A DNA stretch of 64,000 bases from Anabaena minutissima FACHB-250 (GTDB taxonomy: Bacteria; Cyanobacteriota; Cyanobacteriia; Cyanobacteriales; Nostocaceae), in the NCBI RefSeq assembly GCF_014697125.1, contig NZ_JACJRG010000027.1, forward strand, positions 1-64,000, in the 5' to 3' direction. Positions 51,473 through 59,122 of this stretch are shown piece by piece (the first letter of the stretch is position 1; the number at the start of each line of letters is the position of its first letter). The notes under the pieces were generated by a model, which worked only from the letters and a program-made list of their open reading frames with translations, was not told the DNA's origin and made no database searches. The translations under genes were made by a program, and so were the position numbers.

Positions 51473-52912
51473 ATGTCTTACGTCTCCCTGATAAAAAATA
51501 TACCAGAATTTCTCAGCCAACCAACTGGGATAGCAGCAATAGCCTCTGTCGGCATTCACGGTGCTATTGCATTGATTGTGCCATTGATGCCTGTAGATTC
51601 TAACCAACCGAAAGAATCATCTACACAAAAAACAGTTGGAGTCTTAGAACTCAGCCAAGCTGACCAAAGTCGGCTACCACAGACACCAGAGATGAACTCA
51701 GTTGCACTACAACCACAAGTGCCTTTACTACAAAATCAATTTCCTCAACAACCGCAACTGAGCAATCCACCTAATCTGGATACCCAGACAACAGTCTTAG
51801 CTCCTTTGCCACCACCTGTCAATACACCGCTATCAATGCCACCGCTTGCGACAATTCCTGAAAATTATTATCGCACACCCTCTTTTCCACAACGTCAGGC
51901 TTTGCGGGTATCTCCCAAGAGAAATTTCCAATTTGATAATTCTACCTTCAATCCGGCTAATAATAAATTCGCTCGTGTCACACCTCCTAGTTTTGATAAC
52001 AAGGAGATAGTTCCAGAAGCATCAAAACCTCTATCTGTAGACAAATTGCCAGAATTGAGTGCAGCGACGCTACCAAACGATTTGCCTGCGACTCAAGCTG
52101 TTACGCCACCTGCTATTACTACACCCAATAACAATCAAGCCAATACACAACTTGGTGGTGATGCAGCTAAACTCACTCCCATTACTGAGACTCCCAAAGT
52201 AGGAGATAATTTAGCCCTTGCCAATCCAAGCATACCTAAGTCAGAGCAAGGAAATACCTCCAATCTGAATAATTTGCCTTCAAAGCAAGCTGAAATTGGT
52301 GAAATTGCTCATGTAAACTCATACGAAAATTTGAGAAAAGCACTTCAGCAGCAATACCCCAACTCGCAAGAAAAAGCAGTTATTCGGAGCATTATCCCTA
52401 CAGAGAAACCAGGTCTTGACAGTACACTATTAGGTGTCTTAGTGGTAGACCCCGAAGGTAAAGTGTTAGATATCAAGTTTCAAGACAGGTCAGTTTCTCC
52501 TGAACTAGAACTGAAAGCAAGGCAATATTTTAATCGAAACAAGCCTAAAGCTGATCAGCAAATCAGCCGTTATCCATTTAGCTTGCGTTTTCAACATGGC
52601 AGCAGTGTTACAGATGAAACGAGTCAAGAAAAAGCTCCGGCTGTAGTTATTCCCAATTCAGGTAATAATCCGGGTGTCAATAATAGTCAACCTACACCTA
52701 AACCCGAAGCTAAATCAGAGCCTTTACCACAACTACAAATCAACAAAAATCAACCTGCATCGAATGCAGTCATAAAAGCACCTTCTGAGCAGACTGTAAA
52801 CAAAGATGATTTATCATCCTCGCTAGAATCTGGTCAAGACCTGATACAGAAGTTGCAAAATTTGCGTGAGGCTAGACAGCAAAAGCAAAACTCTAATCCT
52901 TCAAAGCCATAA
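51473..52912 (+). CDS. TonB-like proline/asparagine-rich envelope protein
   Basis: The 479-residue protein has one N-terminal membrane helix (residues about 18-38, GIAAIASVGIHGAIALIVPL). A long Pro/Gln/Asn-rich periplasmic linker (about 40-270; VLAPLPPPVNTPLSMPP) follows. A TonB-C-like domain lies near 275-380 (AVIRSIIPTEKPGLDSTLLG, VLVVDPEGKVLDIKFQDRSV, YPFSLRFQ), and there is a second disordered tail. This layout fits TonB-like energy transducers or cell-envelope scaffold proteins. No ExbBD or TonB-dependent receptor is near. A perfect 10-bp terminator hairpin follows. Confidence 0.72.
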   Translation: MSYVSLIKNIPEFLSQPTGIAAIASVGIHGAIALIVPLMPVDSNQPKESSTQKTVGVLELSQADQSRLPQTPEMNSVALQPQVPLLQNQFPQQPQLSNPPNLDTQTTVLAPLPPPVNTPLSMPPLATIPENYYRTPSFPQRQALRVSPKRNFQFDNSTFNPANNKFARVTPPSFDNKEIVPEASKPLSVDKLPELSAATLPNDLPATQAVTPPAITTPNNNQANTQLGGDAAKLTPITETPKVGDNLALANPSIPKSEQGNTSNLNNLPSKQAEIGEIAHVNSYENLRKALQQQYPNSQEKAVIRSIIPTEKPGLDSTLLGVLVVDPEGKVLDIKFQDRSVSPELELKARQYFNRNKPKADQQISRYPFSLRFQHGSSVTDETSQEKAPAVVIPNSGNNPGVNNSQPTPKPEAKSEPLPQLQINKNQPASNAVIKAPSEQTVNKDDLSSSLESGQDLIQKLQNLREARQQKQNSNPSKP

Positions 52913-52940
52913 AATTAGCTAATTGATTCATAAAACTTAA

Positions 52941-52971
52941 GAACCTCGGTGTCGCAGAGAAACCGAGGTTC
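52941..52971. terminator. Terminator hairpin between the TonB-like and cytochrome c6-like genes
   Basis: GAACCTCGGT (52941-52950) and ACCGAGGTTC (52962-52971) form a perfect 10-bp stem with an 11-base loop. It lies between convergent genes and may serve both. Confidence 0.6.
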
Positions 52972-52988
52972 TCTAAGTATTGGAATGT

Positions 52989-53369
52989 TCACCAACCTTT
53001 CTCGGCTTTTTGGAAGACGTAAGCAGCCACCGCTAGAATTTCTTGCTCACTTAACTTCTTCTTGAAGGCAGGCATAGCATTTTTACCATTCTCTACTTGA
53101 TGAATAATTGCCTGTATGGAGTCAGTATTATAATTGTCTAGATACTTTGACAGTGCTTCTTTTTGCAAGGTTTTGTGGGAAATTAGAATATTACCACCAC
53201 CTATATGACAAGCAGCGCAATTATTCTGAAAAATTTTAGCACCTGGGGATATTTCTGCTGCTAGAACTGGATTAGTAAATGTAAGTTTAAGTATAGCGAT
53301 CGCCACGAATAAAATTAATAAGACTATTCTCAAAATATTTTCCTCAGAACCAAGCTTTGGCAATTGCAA
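52989..53369 (-). CDS. petJ: Cytochrome c6-like protein (soluble electron carrier)
   Basis: The 126-residue precursor has a signal sequence (hydrophobic core IVLLILFVAIAILKLTF, cleavage after PVLA near 38). The mature part of about 88 residues has the heme motif NNCAACHIGG, the Met ligand in NAMPAFKKKLSEQEILAVAA and the typical end YVFQKAEKGW. Cytochrome c6 carries electrons from cytochrome b6f to photosystem I or oxidase and replaces plastocyanin when copper is low. It lies directly downstream of petE in the same orientation. Organisms of this group can hold several c6-like genes, so it may be a paralogue rather than the main petJ. Confidence 0.8.
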   Translation of the reverse strand: MQLPKLGSEENILRIVLLILFVAIAILKLTFTNPVLAAEISPGAKIFQNNCAACHIGGGNILISHKTLQKEALSKYLDNYNTDSIQAIIHQVENGKNAMPAFKKKLSEQEILAVAAYVFQKAEKGW

Positions 53370-53437
53370 CGCTTTGATTGCTCAACCGCCCCACTCACAA
53401 GGGGATGGGGTTTTACGCATCACGTCTCATAAAATTT

Positions 53438-53491
53438 GTGGTGACTAGTCATATTACCCCTTAGTTAGAGGGTAATACGACTAGTCACCAC
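53438..53491 (-). promoter_or_regulatory. 22-bp inverted repeat between petE and the c6-like gene
   Basis: GTGGTGACTAGTCATATTAC followed by CC (53438-53459) pairs with GGGTAATACGACTAGTCACC then AC (53470-53491), with one mismatch in 22. It lies 60 bases after the petE stop and 69 bases before the c6-like start. It may be the petE terminator, an operator (TGACTAGTCA core) of the c6-like gene, or both. Confidence 0.55.
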
Positions 53492-53551
53492 TATTAATTT
53501 ATAGTATTGCCCTTGGCTAATTTAGCTGTGGAGCATGGAAAATCATTTGGT

Positions 53552-53971
53552 CTAGCCTTCGACAATGATTTTACCGACCATACCAGCACCCCGATGAGGT
53601 TCGCAGTAGAAGGTGTATTCCCCAGCAGGAGCATCTGCGGCGAAGGTAGTTGTTTCTTTTTGACCAGGACTCATCATCAACTGTTTATGAGACAGTGCTT
53701 TAGCTAAATCAGCACTTTTAGCAGGGTTGAGGCCAGAATCAAAAACAACGTTGTGGGGAGGTACTTTGTTGTTTAACCATTCAATAGTATCGCCTGGTTT
53801 AATTGTCAACTTTGCTGGCTCAAATGCCAACATTCCTTTATCAGTACCCAGTTTAACTGTATATGTTTCAGCCGCAGCACTAGGCGTGAAGATGGCGACA
53901 CTGCTCACAACTAAAACAAGTGTCAATACAGCCAGGCTAAAGCGTCTCCAGCTTGCCGCAATTAATTTCAT
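53552..53971 (-). CDS. petE: PetE: plastocyanin
   Basis: Plastocyanin is the copper protein that carries electrons from cytochrome b6f to photosystem I in the thylakoid lumen. The 139-residue precursor has a Tat/Sec-type signal (MKLIAASWRRFSLAVLTLVL, cleavage after SAAA near 34). The mature part (ETYTVKLGTDKGMLAFEP) binds copper through His in VPPHNVVFD, Cys and His in YTFYCEPHRGAGM, and Met in that same motif. Length and motifs are complete. Upstream, GACAAGTTGTC (54039-54049) is a short palindrome that might be a copper-regulator site. Confidence 0.95.
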   Translation of the reverse strand: MKLIAASWRRFSLAVLTLVLVVSSVAIFTPSAAAETYTVKLGTDKGMLAFEPAKLTIKPGDTIEWLNNKVPPHNVVFDSGLNPAKSADLAKALSHKQLMMSPGQKETTTFAADAPAGEYTFYCEPHRGAGMVGKIIVEG

Positions 53972-54282
53972 AGCGTTCTCCTAGATAAAGAGTTTTCATT
54001 TTCCTGATCTCATTTTAAATAAAATCAAGACCAAATATGACAAGTTGTCGTAGATAGAAGTTTTTTTTTGAAGAAAAGCCAGAAATCAATAGTAAAAACT
54101 TAACTAAGAGCTATATTTTTATATTTTTTCAAAATACTGTTGAGCCTTGTGTGTATAGCGAAAATTCCGAGTTCTGGATTCTGAGTTTTGGGTAAACTAG
54201 GAACTAATGATGAGAAATCAAATATGATCACTCAATAAGATTCCTGGTCTTATTACTCAAAACTCAGAACTCAAAACCGGCT

Positions 54283-54414
54283 AAACGCCGCGCTACCGCT
54301 AACAGCGAGAAGTTGCAAAGAGGGTCTCCCTCCCTTACGAGACGCTTACGCGAACCGGGCAAACTTCGGTGACTCAAAACCGGCTAAACGCCGCGCTACC
54401 GCTAACAGCACTGA
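54283..54414. repeat. Dispersed GTTAGCGGTAGCG-type repeat (copy 4, doubled)
   Basis: Two copies of CGGCTAAACGCCGCGCTACC then GCTAACAGC (54279-54307 and 54382-54410) flank an insert with GAGACGCTTACGCGAACCGG. It fills most of the 445-base spacer between petE and psbV; the part near petE is AT-rich. Confidence 0.65.
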
Positions 54415-54416
54415 AT

Positions 54417-54908
54417 TTAGTAGTAGATTTTACCACCACCCCATTTGTCGCCCAGAATCTTGGGCTGTAGAAGGATATGACCTGCGATCGCTTTCAGGTC
54501 ATCGTCGGTCAGATTTCGCATTTCTGTGAAAATATCTGCGCTCTTGATGCTGGGGTGTAATTCGGAAATTTCCTCTTCCCCGTCGTAGGTGGTGGGATTT
54601 TTCATGTAATCTACCAAACCTTCAACGTTGTCACGCTTAGGTGTTGCTAAAGCCAATGCTTCTGGTTCAAGCCCTACGTTCTGGTTGGTCTTAGTTACAC
54701 CACCGACGTGACATTGGGCGCAAGCGTACTGAAATAACCGTTTACCTTCTTTGACTTGTTTTAAACTCAGTGTAACGTTATCACCCTGAGCATTTAATTT
54801 CACTGTTCTGGTAGCTTCGTCTAGTTCCACTGCTGTTGCGCTACCGATAACCAACTGAAACGTCAGTAAAATAGTAGCGGCAACAACGCCAATAAGTCTT
54901 CTAAACAT
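54417..54908 (-). CDS. psbV: PsbV: photosystem II cytochrome c550
   Basis: PsbV is an extrinsic lumenal subunit that stabilises the oxygen-evolving cluster of photosystem II. The 163-residue precursor has a signal peptide (LIGVVAATILLTFQLVIGSA, mature from about residue 27, VELDEATRTVKL). The heme motif is FQYACAQCHVGGVTKT. The second heme His is in EISELHPSIKSADIF, and the C-terminus GDKWGGGKIYY is typical. It lies upstream of petE in the same orientation but 445 bases away, so it has its own transcription unit. Confidence 0.94.
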   Translation of the reverse strand: MFRRLIGVVAATILLTFQLVIGSATAVELDEATRTVKLNAQGDNVTLSLKQVKEGKRLFQYACAQCHVGGVTKTNQNVGLEPEALALATPKRDNVEGLVDYMKNPTTYDGEEEISELHPSIKSADIFTEMRNLTDDDLKAIAGHILLQPKILGDKWGGGKIYY

Positions 54909-55144
54909 GTTTCCCCTTAAAGATTTTGACGCTCAACACAGCTAAAAAAGTGATACTCAATCTCTAGGATTAGCACAGAAAAACCTTTGGCTACAGTCAC
55001 ACTGTAGTCTACTGATATCTCTGCGATCGCTAGGTTTGCAAAACCCATAATGTGTGTTAGCTAACAGATAGAGATTAAGTCGCTGTAATACCAATATCAC
55101 GTTCAGAGTGCAATTTGTTGCCCAAAATCTGGAATGGGGGATCA

Positions 55145-55206
55145 GGGAGTGCTGTTAGCGGTAGCTCGGCGTTTAGCCGGTGCTGAGTGTTGAGTGCTGA
55201 GTGCTG
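55145..55206. repeat. Dispersed GTTAGCGGTAGCG-type repeat (copy 5)
   Basis: AGTGCTGTTAGCGGTAGCTC, GGCGTTTAGCCGGTGCTGAG, TGTTGAGTGCTGAGTGCTGA. It lies just after the MalG-type permease gene (minus strand). The rest of the 54909-55233 spacer holds the psbV promoter and one HIP1 octamer. Confidence 0.6.
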
Positions 55207-55233
55207 ATGAGAGAATACTTGCTCAACTCCTAT

Positions 55234-56070
55234 TCATCCCTTACCACCGGTGAAGGTGGCACTTTGGATGAAGTAACGGTTAAAAAAGGCGTAAATACAT
55301 AAGGCTGGCAGGGTAAAGACCATAGAGGCGGCCATGATGTAGTTCCAGTAGCTGATGTACTGTCCTTTGAAGGTGTTTAAACCTAGGGGGAGAGTAAACA
55401 TTTCTGGGTCGAATAAGATGACTACTGGCAGTAAAAAATTATTCCAACTACCCATAAACACAAAAACAGCCTGTGCTGCTAAGGCTGGTTGGGCTAGAGG
55501 TAAAATAATATGCCGGAAAATCCCAAAGGTGTTTAAGCCATCGAGTTGTCCGGCTTCTTCTAGCTCTTTAGGAAAATTAACAAAAAACTGCCGCATCATA
55601 AATATAAAAGTAGCGTTGACCATACTAGGCACAATCATGCCTTGATAAGAATTGAGCCAACCTATGGCTTTCAATATCAAAAATGTGGGAATTAGAGTAA
55701 TTTGTGCGGGTACAGCTAGGACTGCCAAAATCAAGAAGAACCAGAAATTTCTCCCTGTGAAGCGTAGTCTAGCTAAGGCATAACCAGCCATAGAATTAAA
55801 CAGCAAGTTTAACCCCGTGACGCTGACAGCAATCAATACACTGTTGAACAACCAGCGTAAAAATAGAGGTTCTTGTAAGAATATTTGCTTGTAGTTGTCA
55901 AAGGTAAAATCTTTGGGAAAAAAATTAAGTTCCCCGCCAATAATCTCAGAAAGGGGCTTAAATGATGCTGACAAAGCCCACAGAAAGGGAATTAAGGTAA
56001 TAACTGCATAGATAGAAAGGACTATATATAACAGTCCCTTGAGCCAGGAAAAGCTAGAGATATTTTTCAC
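55234..56070 (-). CDS. Carbohydrate ABC transporter permease (MalG type)
   Basis: The 278-residue permease has six membrane segments and the MalG-type EAA loop: ELEEAGQLDGLNTFGIFRHI, ILPLAQPAL near 180-210. The N-terminus (LLYIVLSIYAVITLIPFLWA, LSASFKPLSEI) and the C-terminus (PALCIYAFFNRYFIQSATFTGG, with the last GG) are standard for the CUT1 sugar family. It overlaps the MalF-type gene by 4 bases, so both form an operon. No substrate-binding protein or ATPase is adjacent; in this group a shared ATPase encoded elsewhere is usual. Sugar not predictable. Confidence 0.88.
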   Translation of the reverse strand: MKNISSFSWLKGLLYIVLSIYAVITLIPFLWALSASFKPLSEIIGGELNFFPKDFTFDNYKQIFLQEPLFLRWLFNSVLIAVSVTGLNLLFNSMAGYALARLRFTGRNFWFFLILAVLAVPAQITLIPTFLILKAIGWLNSYQGMIVPSMVNATFIFMMRQFFVNFPKELEEAGQLDGLNTFGIFRHIILPLAQPALAAQAVFVFMGSWNNFLLPVVILFDPEMFTLPLGLNTFKGQYISYWNYIMAASMVFTLPALCIYAFFNRYFIQSATFTGGKG

Positions 56071-56975
56071 CTTCTTTCTCCTCCAAACAGTCGCCGTTGT
56101 AGCAGTGTCACGGCAATGATCACTACTGCTAATAAAAAGGCGATCGCAGCAGCATATCCCATCTGTAAATAGCGAAACACAGTTTGATAAATCAGCAGCA
56201 CAACAGTCAGGGTGGCATTATTTGGCCCACCAGTCCCACCAGAGAAAATATAAGACTGATCAAATAATTGAAAAGTCCCAATTATGCCTATTGCTACCAC
56301 AAAGAAAGTCACAGGTTGCAGTAAGGGAATAGTAATGTAAATAAATTTTTGCCACCCATTAGCCCCATCAATTTCTGCTGCTTCATAAACTTTTTGAGGA
56401 ATATCTTGCAATGCTGCCAAATATATGACCATATAAAATGGTGCAGTTGACCAAATATTCATAATCATGATGCCTTTAAGAGCAACAGATGGATCACCCA
56501 ACCAATTATAAGTAGGTAGTCCTATAAAGGCGAGAAAATTATTTAGTAATCCATCAGTGTTATAAATCCACATAAAGATGAGGGTTAGCACCGCCGAAGA
56601 TGTAACGGTAGGCAAAAAGTAGAGAATACGCCACCAATTTTGAGCATGAATCCCAGAATTTAAGGTTACGGCTAAAACCAATGCCAAGATAGTTTGGCTG
56701 GGTACAACAATTGCGACATATTCGGCTGTATTTTTCAGCGCAATTCCAACTCTGGTATCTGTAAATAGTCGCTGGAAATTACGAAATCCAATAAACTCAT
56801 AATCAATACCGCCTAAAAGTTGCACTTTGTGCAGGGAAAGAAAAACAGCGTAGAGAATAGGCAGTAATACGAAAGTTCCTAAAACCAGAATGGTAGGCAT
56901 CATGAACATATACCCTGCAATGGTGTCTTGGATGTTCCATCTGCGGCTTCTTCTGTACCTGCGTTCTAGAAACAC
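56067..56975 (-). CDS. Carbohydrate ABC transporter permease (MalF type)
   Basis: The 302-residue permease starts MFLERRYRRSRRWNIQDTIA with a cytoplasmic basic N-terminus and has six membrane segments. The MalF-type EAA loop EAAEIDGANGWQKFIYITIP near 197-216 contacts the ATPase. SQTILALVLAVTLNSG and PTVTSSAVLTLIFMWIYN are typical of CUT1 permeases for sugars or glycerol-phosphate. It is first in the two-gene operon with the MalG-type gene. The binding protein would be expected upstream, but that position holds only a fragment of an unrelated secreted protein. Confidence 0.88.
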   Translation of the reverse strand: MFLERRYRRSRRWNIQDTIAGYMFMMPTILVLGTFVLLPILYAVFLSLHKVQLLGGIDYEFIGFRNFQRLFTDTRVGIALKNTAEYVAIVVPSQTILALVLAVTLNSGIHAQNWWRILYFLPTVTSSAVLTLIFMWIYNTDGLLNNFLAFIGLPTYNWLGDPSVALKGIMIMNIWSTAPFYMVIYLAALQDIPQKVYEAAEIDGANGWQKFIYITIPLLQPVTFFVVAIGIIGTFQLFDQSYIFSGGTGGPNNATLTVVLLIYQTVFRYLQMGYAAAIAFLLAVVIIAVTLLQRRLFGGERR

Positions 56976-57017
56976 AATTAAACCTCCATCTCAACTGCTA
57001 TTCAGTCGATTGTAGCG

Positions 57018-57281
57018 ATGAAGAATACGAAATACTTGTGGCCTATGGCGAAGAATACTCCTGGTAGTCTCGATAGCCTTACTCCAGTTAATCTAGATGA
57101 TCCTTTTGCTAATGCTGCTACATATGGTTCAGCTATCAAGACAACCTTCAATAATATACAAGTTGGTGATATTTTCCGTTTTAACTGGGATCTTACACTC
57201 GCATTTGATGAAGAACGCAGAACTTTTGACGCTGACAAAGCTTTTGTGACTATTAATGGTGCAATTACTCTTATTTGTTGA
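57018..57281 (+). pseudogene. Fragment of a choice-of-anchor / PEP-CTERM-type surface protein
   Basis: The frame encodes SLDSLTPVNLDDPFANAATY then GSAIKTTFNNIQVGDIFRFN, WDLTLAF and DKAFVTINGAI. The pattern GSAIKTTF..QAGD...F.W.F then AFVTINGV is typical of the beta-sandwich domain of cyanobacterial surface proteins with a C-terminal sorting signal. Start, signal peptide and sorting tail are missing, so this is most likely a relic, lying against the orientation of its neighbours. Confidence 0.45.
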
Positions 57282-57288
57282 CACATTA

Positions 57289-58929
57289 CTATCTAGCACC
57301 ATTGATAATCCATCTACTATTCTCTGCATCCCATAACAGAGAGAAGCGCACAGGATTAGATGATTGCCTACCAGCTTTCATGAAATATGTCAACCGAGTA
57401 GTAACTGTAGCTGTTTCTGTATTCGCTTCTACTAAATTGACGTTCTCAACATTAACGCTTTGTACCTGTCCTCCCCACCATTCCACGTAAGAAAGATAGC
57501 CTTTGGGGTGCAGCTTGCTATTTTGAAAGCTGGGAGATAGCATATTCCACGCAGTTTCATACTCGCCCTGATTGATGGTTGCATAATAATTCTCGATCGC
57601 TTGTTCTGGTGAGGGTCTTTCAAATACTGGAGTTTGAGATGATGTATTCTCTTCTGGTTCTGATGTAGTGGGTTCAACAGGTGGTAAATTTCTGGTGACA
57701 GGAAGATTTACCTGTGGTGCAGTATTTTGAGTTGTTTGCTGATTTGTGGCTGTTTCAGGTACTTGAGGGGTAGGTGTCGGTTCTACATTTTGGCTGGTGT
57801 TGCTGTTGGTTGTAGATTCATTAGAAGATGTTGTTGACTGTGCTACTGGTTGATTTGGTCTAGTCAAGGCGAAACCAATTAAGACAGATGCACCAACTAA
57901 ACCCCCAGCAATTAAACTACCAAGTACAACTCCCCGATTACTATTGCTCTGATTTACAGGTTGAGGAGATGGGGAAGTTGCTGGACTGACGGCGACAGTA
58001 TTGGATAATGTTGCAGCAGGTGGAACTGTGGGTATTTGTGGTTGCTGATAAGGAACGGTTGGGGGAGTTTGTGGTTGTTGATAAGGAACAGTTGGAGGGA
58101 AGGTGGCTGCACCTAATTGCAAGGCTTCTAACATTTCCCTAGCCGTGGCGAAGCGTTCTCTGGGGTGGTAGGCGATCGCGCGATCGATCACACCTGCTAA
58201 TGTAGGACTGACACTCAAGGCGTGTGTGCGCCAGATAATTTCCCCACTCCTGGGGTCTGTCTCTAATTCCTGCGGCTGTTTCCCAGTCAGCAAATAAATT
58301 GCTGTCATCCCCAAACTATATATATCACTAGAATACATCGGTCTACCTGCGGCTTGTTCACTTGGCATATAGCCTGGTGTCCCAATGACAATCGAGCTGG
58401 TAGGATCACCTTGGGAATTTACCACTGTTCCCATAGATTCCCGCACTGCACCAAAGTCAATTAGTACAGGTTTGCCATCTCGATGACGCAGAATAATATT
58501 ATCTGGTTTAATATCACGGTGAATGATCCGCTTAGAATGGACGTACTCTAAAACGGGTAATAGATTCACGAGAATTTCTTTAACCGCGCTTTCGCTAAAT
58601 ATGCCTTGTTGACGAAATTTGGCTGTGAGTGTATCCCCTTGCACCCACTCTTGAATCACATAAAATTGCCCGTCCGATTGAAAATAAGCATATAAAGTGG
58701 GTATTTGGTCTGTATAGCTCCCCAAGTCTTCTAAAATGGCCGCTTCCCGTTGAAAACGCTCTTGTACTAGTTGGTAAATCTGGGGATTATGGTGAATAGG
58801 TTTAAGCTGTTTCACTACGCAGCGACGGCTAGATGGCATTTGGGTATCTTCAGCCAAGAATGTTTCCCCAAATCCACCACTACCCAAAGTTTGAACTACT
58901 CGATAGCGATTGTCTAGCAGCGTTTCCAT
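57289..58929 (-). CDS. Serine/threonine protein kinase 1, with extracytoplasmic NTF2-like domain
   Basis: The 546-residue Hanks-type kinase has LGSGGFGETFLAEDTQMPSS (G-loop) near 16, invariant Lys in RCVVKQLKPI near 39, RIIHRDIKPDNIILRH near 134 (catalytic loop), LIDFGAVRES near 156 (DFG) and GTPGYMPSEQAAGRPM. After about residue 270 a Pro/Thr-rich linker leads to a membrane segment (GSLIAGGLVGASVLIGFAL near 338-356) and an extracytoplasmic low-complexity part. A C-terminal NTF2-like domain follows (ENYYATINQGEYETAWNMLS). It is the last of three tandem paralogues on the minus strand. The signal sensed outside is unknown. Confidence 0.9.
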   Translation of the reverse strand: METLLDNRYRVVQTLGSGGFGETFLAEDTQMPSSRRCVVKQLKPIHHNPQIYQLVQERFQREAAILEDLGSYTDQIPTLYAYFQSDGQFYVIQEWVQGDTLTAKFRQQGIFSESAVKEILVNLLPVLEYVHSKRIIHRDIKPDNIILRHRDGKPVLIDFGAVRESMGTVVNSQGDPTSSIVIGTPGYMPSEQAAGRPMYSSDIYSLGMTAIYLLTGKQPQELETDPRSGEIIWRTHALSVSPTLAGVIDRAIAYHPRERFATAREMLEALQLGAATFPPTVPYQQPQTPPTVPYQQPQIPTVPPAATLSNTVAVSPATSPSPQPVNQSNSNRGVVLGSLIAGGLVGASVLIGFALTRPNQPVAQSTTSSNESTTNSNTSQNVEPTPTPQVPETATNQQTTQNTAPQVNLPVTRNLPPVEPTTSEPEENTSSQTPVFERPSPEQAIENYYATINQGEYETAWNMLSPSFQNSKLHPKGYLSYVEWWGGQVQSVNVENVNLVEANTETATVTTRLTYFMKAGRQSSNPVRFSLLWDAENSRWIINGAR

Positions 58930-59122
58930 AAGTCGGTGTCAGTCAGGACGAGGGTGTTTACGGTATACTTTAACTCATTTAGTCTAGTTAACTATACTAA
59001 TAATTCATGCGAGTATTGATGTAACTGCGTATTTTGTATTTCTAATTTTACTGTTGATGCGATCGCTAATTAAATCAGTGGATAGATTCATTCATAGGGA
59101 TACCCCAAACCCCATACCCTTC

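Noticed and set aside
57002..57329. Minus-strand frames opposite the surface-protein fragment
   Set aside because: The plus strand carries the recognisable GSAIKTTF pattern; the minus products are featureless.
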